Below, in pieces: positions 1 through 6,757 of a DNA stretch of 9,708 nucleotides; the stretch's first letter is position 1, and every line of letters starts with the position of its first letter. Source of the DNA: an uncultured Actinomycetes bacterium (GTDB taxonomy: Bacteria > Actinomycetota > Thermoleophilia > Solirubrobacterales > Solirubrobacteraceae); NCBI GenBank assembly GCA_937888775.1, contig CALAQT010000346.1, positions 1-9,708 of the forward strand. Reading direction: 5' to 3'. The translations under genes were made by a program, and so were the position numbers. Under the pieces are notes generated by a model that saw only the letters and a program-made list of their open reading frames with translations, did no database searches and was not told where the DNA came from.

Positions 1-896
1 CCGGCGTCCTCGCCGGGACCGCCGTCGCCCGCCGGGTCCGCGCGTCCTCCGGCTTCGCCGGCGCCGCCGGCAGTCGGGGGCGGGTCGGGTGCTCCGACGA
101 TCTGCCGGTAGGCGCGGGCGGCTTCGTCGAGGCGGTCGAGCTCCCCATCGGGGATCCAGACGACCCTGGCGTACAGATCGTCGAGCGCCGCGAGGTCTTC
201 CTCGCCAAGCACCGCGCTCCACACCGCGAGGAGCGGGTCGAGCGTGGCGGGCTCGACGATCCCGTAGTGGGTGCGGGCCTGCAGGTAGACGGTCGCACGG
301 GCGGCGAGGTCGCGCGTCAGCGGCTGGCCCGCAACTGCCCCGGTCATCACCTGCTCGGCGAAGGCGGGCAGGATCACGTCGGTGACAGCCGCCTGCAGCG
401 CGCGACGGACGAACCGGCCGCGCAGCGAGTCGGGCGGGAACTCACGGACGCCGTGGGCTTCCATGCGCGGCTCTTCGAGCAGCCGCCGGTCGACCGCGAG
501 CTGCCGGTCGGCCGGGTCGTCTGACTCGGAGAGCTCGATGTCGTGCTCGATCGCCCAGCGCTTGGTGTGCTTGGCGTGCAGCGTCTCGTGCAGTGCGACA
601 CCGAAACAGCGCAGGATCGCCCGCTGTTCGAGCTGGCCCGCGGCGATCGCGGCGCGCGATCCGAGCAGCGCATCGGAGTCGAGGTAGACGGTGCGGGAGT
701 GGATCTCGATGTGACCGGGGTCTGACAGGCCCGGACCGATCAGCGCCCACACCGGGTACAGGCGCTGAAGCACCTGGGTCCAGTGGTCGGAGAGGTCTTG
801 GAAGACCGGGTCGAGGCGGCCACGCTGCGCGGCCGCGCGGTGTAGCTGCTGTACGAACACCGCCGGGCGGACGCGGGGTGTGGTGGCGGGCTTCAG
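1..896 (-). CDS. Putative metallopeptidase (HExxH), probable VWA-domain partner of the AAA+ ATPase, 3' end missing
   Basis: No start-to-stop frame fits the window, but one minus-strand frame stays open from about 896 to the window edge with strong third-position G/C. About 298 residues are visible. Counting from a CTG at 896, HETLH lies at 103-107 (HExxH zinc-protease signature) and EEPRME at 141-146, where a glutamate could be a third zinc ligand as in gluzincins. A helical stretch follows, then a Gly/Pro/Ala/Asp-rich linker from about 268 to the edge. Known biology: proteins with a DUF2201-like metallopeptidase region plus a C-terminal VWA domain are often encoded beside MoxR-type ATPases, as here. 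The VWA part would lie outside the window, so that is inference. The start is uncertain. CTG at 896 overlaps the ATPase stop as CTGA and has GGCGGTGA just upstream; GTG at 860 is the alternative. Catalytic activity is not proven. Confidence 0.72.
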   Translation of the reverse strand, partial: MKPATTPRVRPAVFVQQLHRAAAQRGRLDPVFQDLSDHWTQVLQRLYPVWALIGPGLSDPGHIEIHSRTVYLDSDALLGSRAAIAAGQLEQRAILRCFGVALHETLHAKHTKRWAIEHDIELSESDDPADRQLAVDRRLLEEPRMEAHGVREFPPDSLRGRFVRRALQAAVTDVILPAFAEQVMTGAVAGQPLTRDLAARATVYLQARTHYGIVEPATLDPLLAVWSAVLGEEDLAALDDLYARVVWIPDGELDRLDEAARAYRQIVGAPDPPPTAGGAGEAGGRADPAGDGGPGEDA

Positions 897-1930
897 GAGG
901 TCACCGCCCGCGGGTACCCGTTCAGGTTCGGCAGTCCGCTGGTTGCCGAGACCCGGAGGCGGCCGTAGCCGGCCTGGTCGAGCATCCGGCAAGCGGCGGC
1001 GGCCTCGGCGTCCTGGATCTTGCCGGCCTGCGCCTGCTCGTGCAGGTTGGAGGCGAAGAACGCGAGCGCTGCGCGTTCGCCGACGCGCTCGGTCATCCGC
1101 CACAGCGCTTCGATGTCGCGGAACTGCGGCGTCCAGCACAGCCCGTCCTCGCCGGCGATCCGCTGGCGATCAAGCCGCATCGCCTCGGCCACCAGCGAAT
1201 TCGGCGCGCCGAGCTCGGCGAGCGCCGGCCAGTTGCTTGTGACCTCGAGCGTGGCGGGGAACCGCGAGTGCCAGGCGTCGGGGATGTCGGTCGCGCCGAC
1301 CAGCCCAGGGTTGTAGGCGAGCAGCACGGCGAACCCCGGCTGGGCGACGACGGTCTCCCCCGTCGCGGCGAGGTACAAGGTGAGGCGCCCGTCGAGGGTG
1401 GCGTTGATTGACAGCAGCGCGACGTCGCGGGCGGTGTTGACCTCGTCGATCATCACCACCCACCCCTCGCGCATCGCCTGCACGAACGCCGAGTCGACCA
1501 GCGCCACCTGCCCCCCACTCCCGGCCACGGGCACATAGTCGTAGCGGAAGAAGAACTCGTCCGACGACGGTCCTGGTTGCAGCTCGACGAATCCGTAGAA
1601 CGGGGCGCCGTGGCGCTCGGATACGTCGCGGCCGCGGCCCGTCCAGAGGCGGTAGGCGATCGCGCGGGCGATCTGGCTCTTGCCCGCGCCGGGCGGCCCG
1701 ATCAGCCGCAGAAACGTCGACTCGGCCGGCTCCTGCATGTCGAGCAGCGCCAAGGCGAGCTCGTCGATCGGCTGGCCGTGCAGGCACGGCGGGTAGATCC
1801 GCTTGCCGTCCGGCAGCACGATCGGATCGCACGCCGTCTCGAGCTCGAGGGGCGCGGCTGGGTCGGGGGCGAGGTCTCCCTCGGCGGCCACCCGGTCGAT
1901 CTGCGACAGGGCAGCGGTGATTGCGCTCAT
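893..1930 (-). CDS. MoxR/CbbQ-NorQ-type AAA+ ATPase
   Basis: This 345-residue AAA+ ATPase probably acts as a cytoplasmic hexameric chaperone or remodeller of a partner protein. Visible motifs are Walker A GPPGAGKS at 78-85, Walker B VVMIDEVN at 158-165, sensor-1 asparagine N207 in LLAYNPG, and a likely arginine finger R223 in HSRFPATLEV. This order and the ~345-residue length fit the MoxR branch (CbbQ, NorQ, GvpN). Those ATPases typically work with a VWA-domain protein encoded next door; the following gene overlaps this stop by four bases and may be that partner. The start at 1930 is chosen because AAGGAGAC sits four bases upstream. An upstream in-frame start at 2068 would lack this and would run across the hairpin at 1969-1993. 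The substrate is unknown; nothing nearby suggests Rubisco, nitric-oxide reductase or gas vesicles. Confidence 0.92.
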   Translation of the reverse strand: MSAITAALSQIDRVAAEGDLAPDPAAPLELETACDPIVLPDGKRIYPPCLHGQPIDELALALLDMQEPAESTFLRLIGPPGAGKSQIARAIAYRLWTGRGRDVSERHGAPFYGFVELQPGPSSDEFFFRYDYVPVAGSGGQVALVDSAFVQAMREGWVVMIDEVNTARDVALLSINATLDGRLTLYLAATGETVVAQPGFAVLLAYNPGLVGATDIPDAWHSRFPATLEVTSNWPALAELGAPNSLVAEAMRLDRQRIAGEDGLCWTPQFRDIEALWRMTERVGERAALAFFASNLHEQAQAGKIQDAEAAAACRMLDQAGYGRLRVSATSGLPNLNGYPRAVTS

Positions 1931-1934
1931 GCGC

Positions 1935-1942
1935 GTCTCCTT
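1935..1942 (-). promoter_or_regulatory. Shine-Dalgarno of the ATPase gene
   Basis: AAGGAGAC lies exactly four bases before the ATG at 1930 and decides the start. The same octamer at the same distance precedes the helicase and SSB genes. Confidence 0.85.
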
Positions 1943-1968
1943 GCTTGAACGTTGGTCAGACGTGCGTG

Positions 1969-1993
1969 AGCGCCCGCCGGGGTGGCGGGCGCT
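1969..1993 (-). terminator. Perfect 10-bp GC hairpin between toxin and ATPase genes
   Basis: AGCGCCCGCC and its exact reverse complement GGCGGGCGCT flank a five-base loop. There is no U-tract on either side, as is common for actinobacterial terminators. It lies 38 bases before the ATPase start, so on the minus strand it could terminate the toxin-antitoxin transcript, attenuate read-through, or protect the 5' end of a processed ATPase message. I see no convincing promoter between it and the ATPase, which favours read-through control over complete termination. Confidence 0.6.
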
Positions 1994-2057
1994 GGTGTGA
2001 GTTGGGGACTGGTTGCGTGGGCGGTGGACGCTCAGGTGCGCATCCCGGGAAACCACC

Positions 2058-2084
2058 CGAACAGCCACACCATCAGGCTGTTCG
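2058..2084 (-). terminator. 9-bp hairpin after the toxin gene
   Basis: CGAACAGCC and GGCTGTTCG form a perfect 9-bp stem around a nine-base loop, starting about 17 bases past the toxin stop. No run of T follows (the next bases are GGTGGTTTCC), so it is a U-less terminator candidate or an RNA-stability element. Together with the hairpin at 1969-1993 it makes a tandem pair in a 171-base gap that otherwise shows no gene. Confidence 0.55.
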
Positions 2085-2101
2085 CTGAGCTGAACGTCGG
2101 G

Positions 2102-2593
2102 TCAGCTGGCAATGCGCCGCGGGTGCTGGCGCTTGTGGTCTTCGCCGAGCTTCTTGACCGCGCGGTAGTCGGCGGCGCTGAGGACGGTCCGCCACGGCTT
2201 GCGCCGGCCGTCGAGCACCGCGATCGCGGGCTTCGTCAGCCCGCGCCTGCGCAGCTCCTCGTCGCTCGCGTTCTCGAGCAGACAGAAGAGCCGGAACTGC
2301 TCACGGCCGGGGCCGGTCAGGCGGATCTCGTGGTAGCCGGTCATCTCGCCGTGCATCGCCTCCCACTTGCCCCCGCCCGAGAACTGCGGCGGGGGCGCGG
2401 CGGCGACGGCGTCAAGCACGGCCGTGAACTCACCCTCTAGCTTGCCCGGGCAGCCGTCCAGGAACTCGAGCGCGGGAACGGTCCCATCGCTCGCCCGGTA
2501 GTAGACAACGCTCCAGGGAGGCGTGCGGTCAACGGCCGGGACCGGTACGGGCGCGGCCCGCCGCTTCGCTCGCTTTCCGCCCCCGTTGCTCAT
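2102..2593 (-). CDS. RelE/HigB-superfamily toxin (Gp49/DUF891-like)
   Basis: This 163-residue protein is probably a ribosome-dependent mRNA interferase held inactive by the antitoxin encoded just upstream. After a basic, Pro-rich N-terminus, the core begins WSVVYYRASDG (27-37). It continues with PALEFLD (40-46), a helix to about 65, HEIRL (88-92), FRLFCLLE (100-107), and AIAVLDGRRKPW (123-134) leading into a final helix ADYRAV. This is the order of strands and helices seen in Gp49-like toxins, where the AIAVLDGRRK position usually reads LLHGFxKK. It is longer than the usual 100-120 residues because of the N-terminal extension. The gene starts 31 bases after the antitoxin stop with only a weak Shine-Dalgarno, so expression may depend on coupling to the antitoxin. 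Family membership is by pattern only; catalytic residues are not certain. Confidence 0.75.
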   Translation of the reverse strand: MSNGGGKRAKRRAAPVPVPAVDRTPPWSVVYYRASDGTVPALEFLDGCPGKLEGEFTAVLDAVAAAPPPQFSGGGKWEAMHGEMTGYHEIRLTGPGREQFRLFCLLENASDEELRRRGLTKPAIAVLDGRRKPWRTVLSAADYRAVKKLGEDHKRQHPRRIAS

Positions 2594-2623
2594 CGCGCCA
2601 GCCTAGACCGGCGCACGGACCGC

Positions 2624-2992
2624 TCAGGCCGCGATCAGCTCCTTGCGCCCGCCGTGGTGATCACGAACCGCCTTCTTCGCCTCCGCCGACTCGGGAACGA
2701 TCGCGATCCGCAGGCCGAGCGCCTCGGCGACCGCAGTGATCAGCGGGAGCTCCGGCCGCGCCTGATGGGCGGTAAACAGCCTGCGGACGCTCGAGGCATT
2801 GCGGTCGATGCGCCGGGCGAGCTCCGCCTTGGAGATCCCCATCTCCGCCCGCAGCTCGTCCAGCGTACGGATGATGTAGTCGGTCTGGGCGATCTCCCCG
2901 GCGGCCTGCTCGTACGCTGCCCGGAACTCGGGATCGCGCATCCGCTCAGCGCGACGGCGCTCATGAAGACTGGTGTCAAGTATCTGAGTCAT
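2624..2992 (-). CDS. HTH (XRE/HigA-like) antitoxin
   Basis: This 122-residue protein has a charged N-terminal helical region (about 1-40) and a helix-turn-helix domain at about 44-98. The recognition area is MGISKAELARRIDRNASSVRRLF, followed by PLITAVAEALGLRIAIVP, typical of XRE-type antitoxin repressors. Its expected role is to bind the toxin encoded directly after it and repress their shared promoter. The start at 2992 is supported by GAGGAG six bases upstream (2999-3004). A longer in-frame reading from 3055 would pass through the promoter and operator and is rejected. Antitoxin-before-toxin order differs from classical higBA, where the toxin comes first. The upstream inverted repeats overlapping the promoter fit autoregulation. 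DNA binding is inferred from the motif. Confidence 0.85.
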   Translation of the reverse strand: MTQILDTSLHERRRAERMRDPEFRAAYEQAAGEIAQTDYIIRTLDELRAEMGISKAELARRIDRNASSVRRLFTAHQARPELPLITAVAEALGLRIAIVPESAEAKKAVRDHHGGRKELIAA

Positions 2993-3010
2993 CGACTGCT
3001 CCTCTGAGGA

Positions 3011-3053
3011 GTGTTGCGTAGAAGATACACACGCCGTTGCGTGTGCGCAACAC
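3011..3053. repeat. Overlapping inverted repeats, likely operator of the toxin-antitoxin genes
   Basis: GTTGCG (3036-3041) and CGCAAC (3046-3051) form a perfect dyad with a four-base centre. CACACG (3028-3033) and CGTGTG (3040-3045) form a second dyad. A third half-site, GTGTTGCG at 3011-3018, is the exact reverse complement of CGCAACAC at 3046-3053. The arms cover both the -35 and -10 elements of the predicted promoter, as expected for an autorepressed antitoxin promoter. The likely binder is the HTH antitoxin; the neighbouring MbcA-like HTH protein is an alternative. Confidence 0.65.
3022..3050 (-). promoter_or_regulatory. Promoter for the antitoxin-toxin operon
   Basis: On the minus strand, TTGCGC (3050-3045) and TATCTT (3027-3022) are separated by exactly 17 bases, a sigma70-type arrangement. 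The -35 matches TTGACA in its TTG. A start of transcription near 3015 would leave a leader of about 20 bases carrying the GAGGAG ribosome binding site. The elements are imperfect, but position, spacing and overlap with the dyads support the call. Confidence 0.55.
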
Positions 3054-3101
3054 ATTCATGAACATCGACTGTAGCGCCGCGAGCTTGAGCGATTCCGCGG
3101 G

Positions 3102-3479
3102 CTAGCCGAACGTCGGCGACTCGAGCTCGGCGACCACGCGCGACACCTGCTCGTAGCCGCCCGCGGCGATCACGTCCAGCGGCTTGCGGTGCTCGAGCGC
3201 CGGGATCGGCTTGTTCAGCCACACGGGCACCCGCTCTGCGCCGAGCACGGCAGCGAGTCGGTCAGCGATCGCCGAGAGCTCGACGAGCCGCTCGGCGCGT
3301 CGCCCGCGCGGCGCTCGCTCGCGACGTAACCACGCCGACACGGTGCTCACGCCGGAGCCGGTCGCGCGCGCGATGTCACGGTCGCTGAGCGACGCAGCCT
3401 CGCGTAGATGGATCGCCTCATCGGCGTACGCAAGCGACATACGCCTCAGTGTAGACGAAAGTGAGCGAAATACGAGCAT
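3102..3479 (-). CDS. Xre/MbcA/ParS-type HTH protein with DUF2384-like toxin-binding domain
   Basis: This 125-residue protein has an N-terminal HTH (about 31-52, LSDRDIARATGSGVSTVSAW) and a C-terminal helical domain (about 66-122) with VPVWLNKPIPALEHRKPLDV followed by GGYEQVSRVVAELE. The W-L-x-x-P, L-x-x-x-x-P-L-D-V-I and G-x-Y pattern is that of the Xre/MbcA/ParS toxin-binding family. These proteins normally neutralise a RES-domain toxin encoded beside them; none is present here, so it looks like an orphan antitoxin or a repurposed regulator. It starts 35 bases after the helicase stop and probably belongs to that operon. Start 3479 has GGAG nine bases upstream. ATG at 3440 (112 residues) has GAGG only three bases away and is the alternative. 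The bases around 3450-3495 are noticeably AT-richer, so a local promoter is possible, but I could not fit a good -35/-10 pair. Confidence 0.82.
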   Translation of the reverse strand: MLVFRSLSSTLRRMSLAYADEAIHLREAASLSDRDIARATGSGVSTVSAWLRRERAPRGRRAERLVELSAIADRLAAVLGAERVPVWLNKPIPALEHRKPLDVIAAGGYEQVSRVVAELESPTFG

Positions 3480-3514
3480 ATAATGAGTCTCCAATCGTAG
3501 TCGTCGTGTGTGGG

Positions 3515-6500
3515 TCAGCTGCCGAACACGCTCGCCGCGACCCTCAGCCGGGCGGCAGTGGCGGCGTAGCCGGCGTTGTCTTTGCTGTCGGCGACCTGGC
3601 CGGTGATCTCTGAGAGCTGGGTCGCGACGGTGCTCTCGGCGGCGTGGACGCCTTCGAAGCTGTCGAGGATCTGGTGGTGCTCGGCGCCGCGGGCGGCGAG
3701 CACGGACACGACGTGCTCGATCCCGCCGCGGCGGATGTACGGGATGTAGGTCTGCACGTGCGCGCGGGCCGCGCCGGGCCTGGCCGCCCGGCCGACACGC
3801 TGCTCGAGGCCGCTGGGTAGCCACGGCAGGTCGAGGTGGCAGAGCACTGAAGCGTTTTGGAGGTTGTGGCCTTCGTGTCCGATCCGTGACAGGCACAGCA
3901 CCGGGAACTCGCCGGCAGTGAACCGCCGCTTGAGCGTCTCGAACTCCTGCGCGGTGATGCTGCCGTCGGCGACGCGCGCCTCGACGCCGTGGCGCTCGCG
4001 CAGCGTCCGCGCGAGCTGGCGCAGGCACCACACCCGCTCGCCGAACACGATCACCTGCTCCTCCGCGGCGACGCCGGCCAACGTCTGAGCGGTGACGCCG
4101 CGCAGCAGCGGCAGCCCGTCTCCTCCCCCCCGGATCGCGTCGGCCACGAGCCCCTGGCGAACGAGCGCGGTCGCGAGCGCAGCCTTCGAATGGGTCAGCG
4201 TCTCGGGGTCGACGCTCGCGTCGACGAACACGCCCACGTTGCCGAGCACGACGCCCTGCGCGCGGGCGAGCTCGGCGAGCGCTCGCCTGTACAGCTCGCT
4301 GCCCGCCTCGAGCGATTTGAGCTCGCGCAGGACCCCGAGCAGCCGGCGGTAGGCCTCCTGGCCGCCGCGGCGGATCGCGTCGAGCAGCTCGCCAAGCGCG
4401 GGGTCGGGGTCGAGCGCGAGCGGCTGTGCGGGCCGGACCTCGGGCATCCATGCCTGCATGTCGCGGCGCGTGACGCGCACGAGATGCGGGCCATAGTTGA
4501 CCCGCAGCCGGTGCGCGTGGATCTCGTCCATCAGATCGCCGGCCTCGCGCGTGTTCAACCGTTCGGTGATCATCGCCCGATCCCCGACCGCGAGGCCCAC
4601 GAGCACGTCGAGGTGCTCGGCGCTCTTGCCGCGCGGCGTCGCGGTCAAGAGCCAGCAGTCAGCGACGGATCCGAACCGGACCTGGGCGAGTGCCTGGTGC
4701 GCCTCGGTCGCGGGGTTCGCGTAGCGCAGCGCCTCGTCGGCGATCAACAGATGCCACGGAATCACCTGCAGGTCGGCCGGGTAGCGGTCGAGCACGCTGT
4801 TGGCCGCCAAGACCACGCCCGGGCGATCGCCGAGGTCGCGATCGAACCGGCGGATCTGCCCGGCGATCTGCCGATCGTCAGAGACCACGAGCAAGTGCAC
4901 GTTGGGCGCCAGCGGCGGCAGCCCCCGCGCCGGCGCGCCCTGGGCGAGCTCCTCGCGCCACTGCCCGAGCAGCCTGCCCTCCGCCACGACGAGCCCGCGG
5001 AACCGCGGCTGCGCCGAGGCGCGGTGCGCGAGCGCCCGACCCGAGCTGATCGTCTTCCCCGTGCCGACAGCGGACGCGTCGACGCCCGAGCCGACGACCT
5101 TCAATGCCGCCATCTCGCGCTGGCGGCCGAGTAGCACCGGATCGTCGGCCAGCGGCCGCGCGAGCGTCATCCGCACCACCTGCCGCGCACCGGCCGCGAG
5201 CGACACCTTCGCCTGTGCTCGCTTCAGCGCCCGCAGCTCGCCGAGCGCCTGCTCGGCCACCAGCCGCCGCGTGGTCGCCGACACTCCGTCCGAGGTCGTG
5301 ATCGTGAGCATCCCCGGGCGTCCCTTCATCCGCCCCACCCGGACCGTGTCCTTCAGCTGGCCGGCGGCCTCAGTCGAGAGCAACAACGGCAGCCCCGCGT
5401 CGACCGCCGTCTGCACCGCCTCGCCGAGATCCATCACGGCGCTCGGGCGCGCGTACTGCTCCTCGCGCGGCGCCGAGCCGAGCCGCCGCTGGGTCAACCC
5501 GCGTGCGGGGAACGTGAGCACCCGGAGCTCGAACTCGGCCGTGCTCGTGCCGTCGGCGCCCTTGTAGGAGCGGCGGTGGACAGCGAGCCGCCCCCACCGG
5601 TCGCGCTTGTCACGCGGCACGCCCGGGCTGATCGCGGTCCGCAGCTCGCGCGAGAGCTCCTGCGCGAGCTGCCCCGCGGAGTCCAGGCACTCCCTCGGCC
5701 CGGCATGCAGCGTGTGCACGTTGATCCGCTCGAGCAGCGCCTCGCGGCTGGCGATCGGCAGCACCGCCGATCGCAGATCGCGCTCCAGCCGGCCGCCGAG
5801 CTCCGCGATCAACCGGATCGTGTCGAGCGCGAGCACCGGCACCAGCTGCCACCCGTCGCTCGACCCGAGCGCCGGCACGACGAACACGCCGACCGGCCGC
5901 TCCACCGTATCCACGCTGCCGAGCTGCTCACCGGCGAGCGACACCCAGGTGTCCGAGCCGATCCGCCAGCAGCGCAGGTCCGCGGCGTCGAACTGGTCGG
6001 GGTGAGCGAGCACCCACCGCGACAGGTCATCCGCGCGATCGTCCTCGAGCCCGAGCGGGCGGGCGAGCGCGCGCCGCTGGTCGACGTGATACGCCCACAC
6101 CGTCGGATCCTCGAGGCTGATCGGCAGCCTCATGTGAGCGCGGCGCAACGGCTCGTCGAGCGCGCTCACCGGAACGGTCACCGTGCTCCAGTCGAGGCCT
6201 GCGTCGCGGTCGGCGACCGCCTGCCCGTCGATCAGAGCGGCGATCGCCGCCGGCGTAAGACGGGTGGCGCTCACCATCCCTTTGCCGTACCTGTGAAGCA
6301 CCGCCTGGACGTGCGCGTCGCGGCTGCGCCACACGTCCTGCTCGTTGGGGTCGAGCGGCTCGTTGTCCGCCAGCCGCTCGAGCGCGAGGGAGGTCAGTTG
6401 CTCGAGTGCACGGCTCCAGCGAGGGAAGCACCGCAGCAGCTGCCCGGTCGCATCCGTTCCCCGCGCGCGGGCCTCCAGGCGCTCGCGCTCGAGCGTGCGA

Positions 6501-6598
6501 CCGTCGGGCGCGTCGGCCCAACCGCCTCCCCCAGTCTGTCGCCAGCGCGGATGCGTTGTCGCCGCCGGCATTCCGGCGGCGGGAATTGTGTTCGCCAT
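3515..6598 (-). CDS. SNF2-like superfamily 2 DNA helicase/translocase
   Basis: This 1027-residue protein has its ATPase in the C-terminal half. Motif I is AVGTGKT (510-516), Ia lies around LVVAEGRLLGQW (536-547), II is DEAL (621-624) and III is LTATP (651-655). Motif V is LSRIGHEGHNLQ (903-914) and VI is QRVGRAARPG (933-942). The motif V-VI spacing and the LDLPW between them are SNF2-like. Residues 1 to about 480 match no domain I recognise and could bind DNA or a partner. Motif II is DEAL where DEAH, DEVH or DEAQ is usual, so nucleotide coupling may differ. The start at 6598 is fixed by AAGGAGAC four bases upstream. It likely acts with SSB, nuclease and annealing protein in replication or recombination of the element. 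A role as a chromatin-type remodeller is unlikely in a bacterium; a restriction or defence helicase is possible. Confidence 0.9.
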   Translation of the reverse strand: MANTIPAAGMPAATTHPRWRQTGGGGWADAPDGRTLERERLEARARGTDATGQLLRCFPRWSRALEQLTSLALERLADNEPLDPNEQDVWRSRDAHVQAVLHRYGKGMVSATRLTPAAIAALIDGQAVADRDAGLDWSTVTVPVSALDEPLRRAHMRLPISLEDPTVWAYHVDQRRALARPLGLEDDRADDLSRWVLAHPDQFDAADLRCWRIGSDTWVSLAGEQLGSVDTVERPVGVFVVPALGSSDGWQLVPVLALDTIRLIAELGGRLERDLRSAVLPIASREALLERINVHTLHAGPRECLDSAGQLAQELSRELRTAISPGVPRDKRDRWGRLAVHRRSYKGADGTSTAEFELRVLTFPARGLTQRRLGSAPREEQYARPSAVMDLGEAVQTAVDAGLPLLLSTEAAGQLKDTVRVGRMKGRPGMLTITTSDGVSATTRRLVAEQALGELRALKRAQAKVSLAAGARQVVRMTLARPLADDPVLLGRQREMAALKVVGSGVDASAVGTGKTISSGRALAHRASAQPRFRGLVVAEGRLLGQWREELAQGAPARGLPPLAPNVHLLVVSDDRQIAGQIRRFDRDLGDRPGVVLAANSVLDRYPADLQVIPWHLLIADEALRYANPATEAHQALAQVRFGSVADCWLLTATPRGKSAEHLDVLVGLAVGDRAMITERLNTREAGDLMDEIHAHRLRVNYGPHLVRVTRRDMQAWMPEVRPAQPLALDPDPALGELLDAIRRGGQEAYRRLLGVLRELKSLEAGSELYRRALAELARAQGVVLGNVGVFVDASVDPETLTHSKAALATALVRQGLVADAIRGGGDGLPLLRGVTAQTLAGVAAEEQVIVFGERVWCLRQLARTLRERHGVEARVADGSITAQEFETLKRRFTAGEFPVLCLSRIGHEGHNLQNASVLCHLDLPWLPSGLEQRVGRAARPGAARAHVQTYIPYIRRGGIEHVVSVLAARGAEHHQILDSFEGVHAAESTVATQLSEITGQVADSKDNAGYAATAARLRVAASVFGS

Positions 6599-6602
6599 GC
6601 AA

Positions 6603-6610
6603 GTCTCCTT
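6603..6610 (-). promoter_or_regulatory. Shine-Dalgarno of the helicase gene
   Basis: AAGGAGAC lies four bases before the ATG at 6598 and selects it over the in-frame ATG at 6634, which has no comparable site. It is identical in sequence and spacing to the ATPase and SSB leaders. Confidence 0.85.
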
Positions 6611-6703
6611 GTCAGACGCTTCGATGGAGCGCACCCGCGACGCCCGTTCAGATGCGTCGGCCTGGTGCGCAGTGGAAATCGGTGCGCGGCCGGAGAGCCA
6701 GCT

Positions 6704-6719
6704 CGCCCGACGGCGGGCG
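6704..6719. repeat. Hairpin in the SSB-helicase gap
   Basis: CGCCCG and CGGGCG form a perfect 6-bp stem with a four-base loop. Two smaller dyads follow at once: GCCGG/CCGGC at 6719-6729 and GGCGG/CCGCC at 6727-6738. They lie in a 247-base gap with no supportable gene, between ssb and the helicase. Their role is unknown: transcript attenuation, or part of a protein-binding region together with the heptamer repeats at 6758-6785. Confidence 0.4.
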
Positions 6720-6757
6720 CCGGTCCGGCGGTTCCGCCAGCCCCCCTGTGTGTGGCC

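Noticed and set aside
593..1411. Long plus-strand open frame opposite the ATPase and metallopeptidase genes
   Set aside because: Arg/Gly/Pro-rich translation with no domain, lying antisense to two genes with clear motifs; typical of high-GC DNA.
3480..4451. Minus-strand extension of the MbcA-like frame to 449 codons
   Set aside because: The extension overlaps the helicase in another frame and is Arg/Pro/Ala-rich without motifs; only the last 125 codons are real, with a ribosome binding site before 3479.
3989..5134. 381-codon plus-strand open frame
   Set aside because: Fully antisense to the helicase, rich in Arg/Leu/Glu/Asp/His codons expected from complementing GC-biased codons, and shows no recognisable motif.
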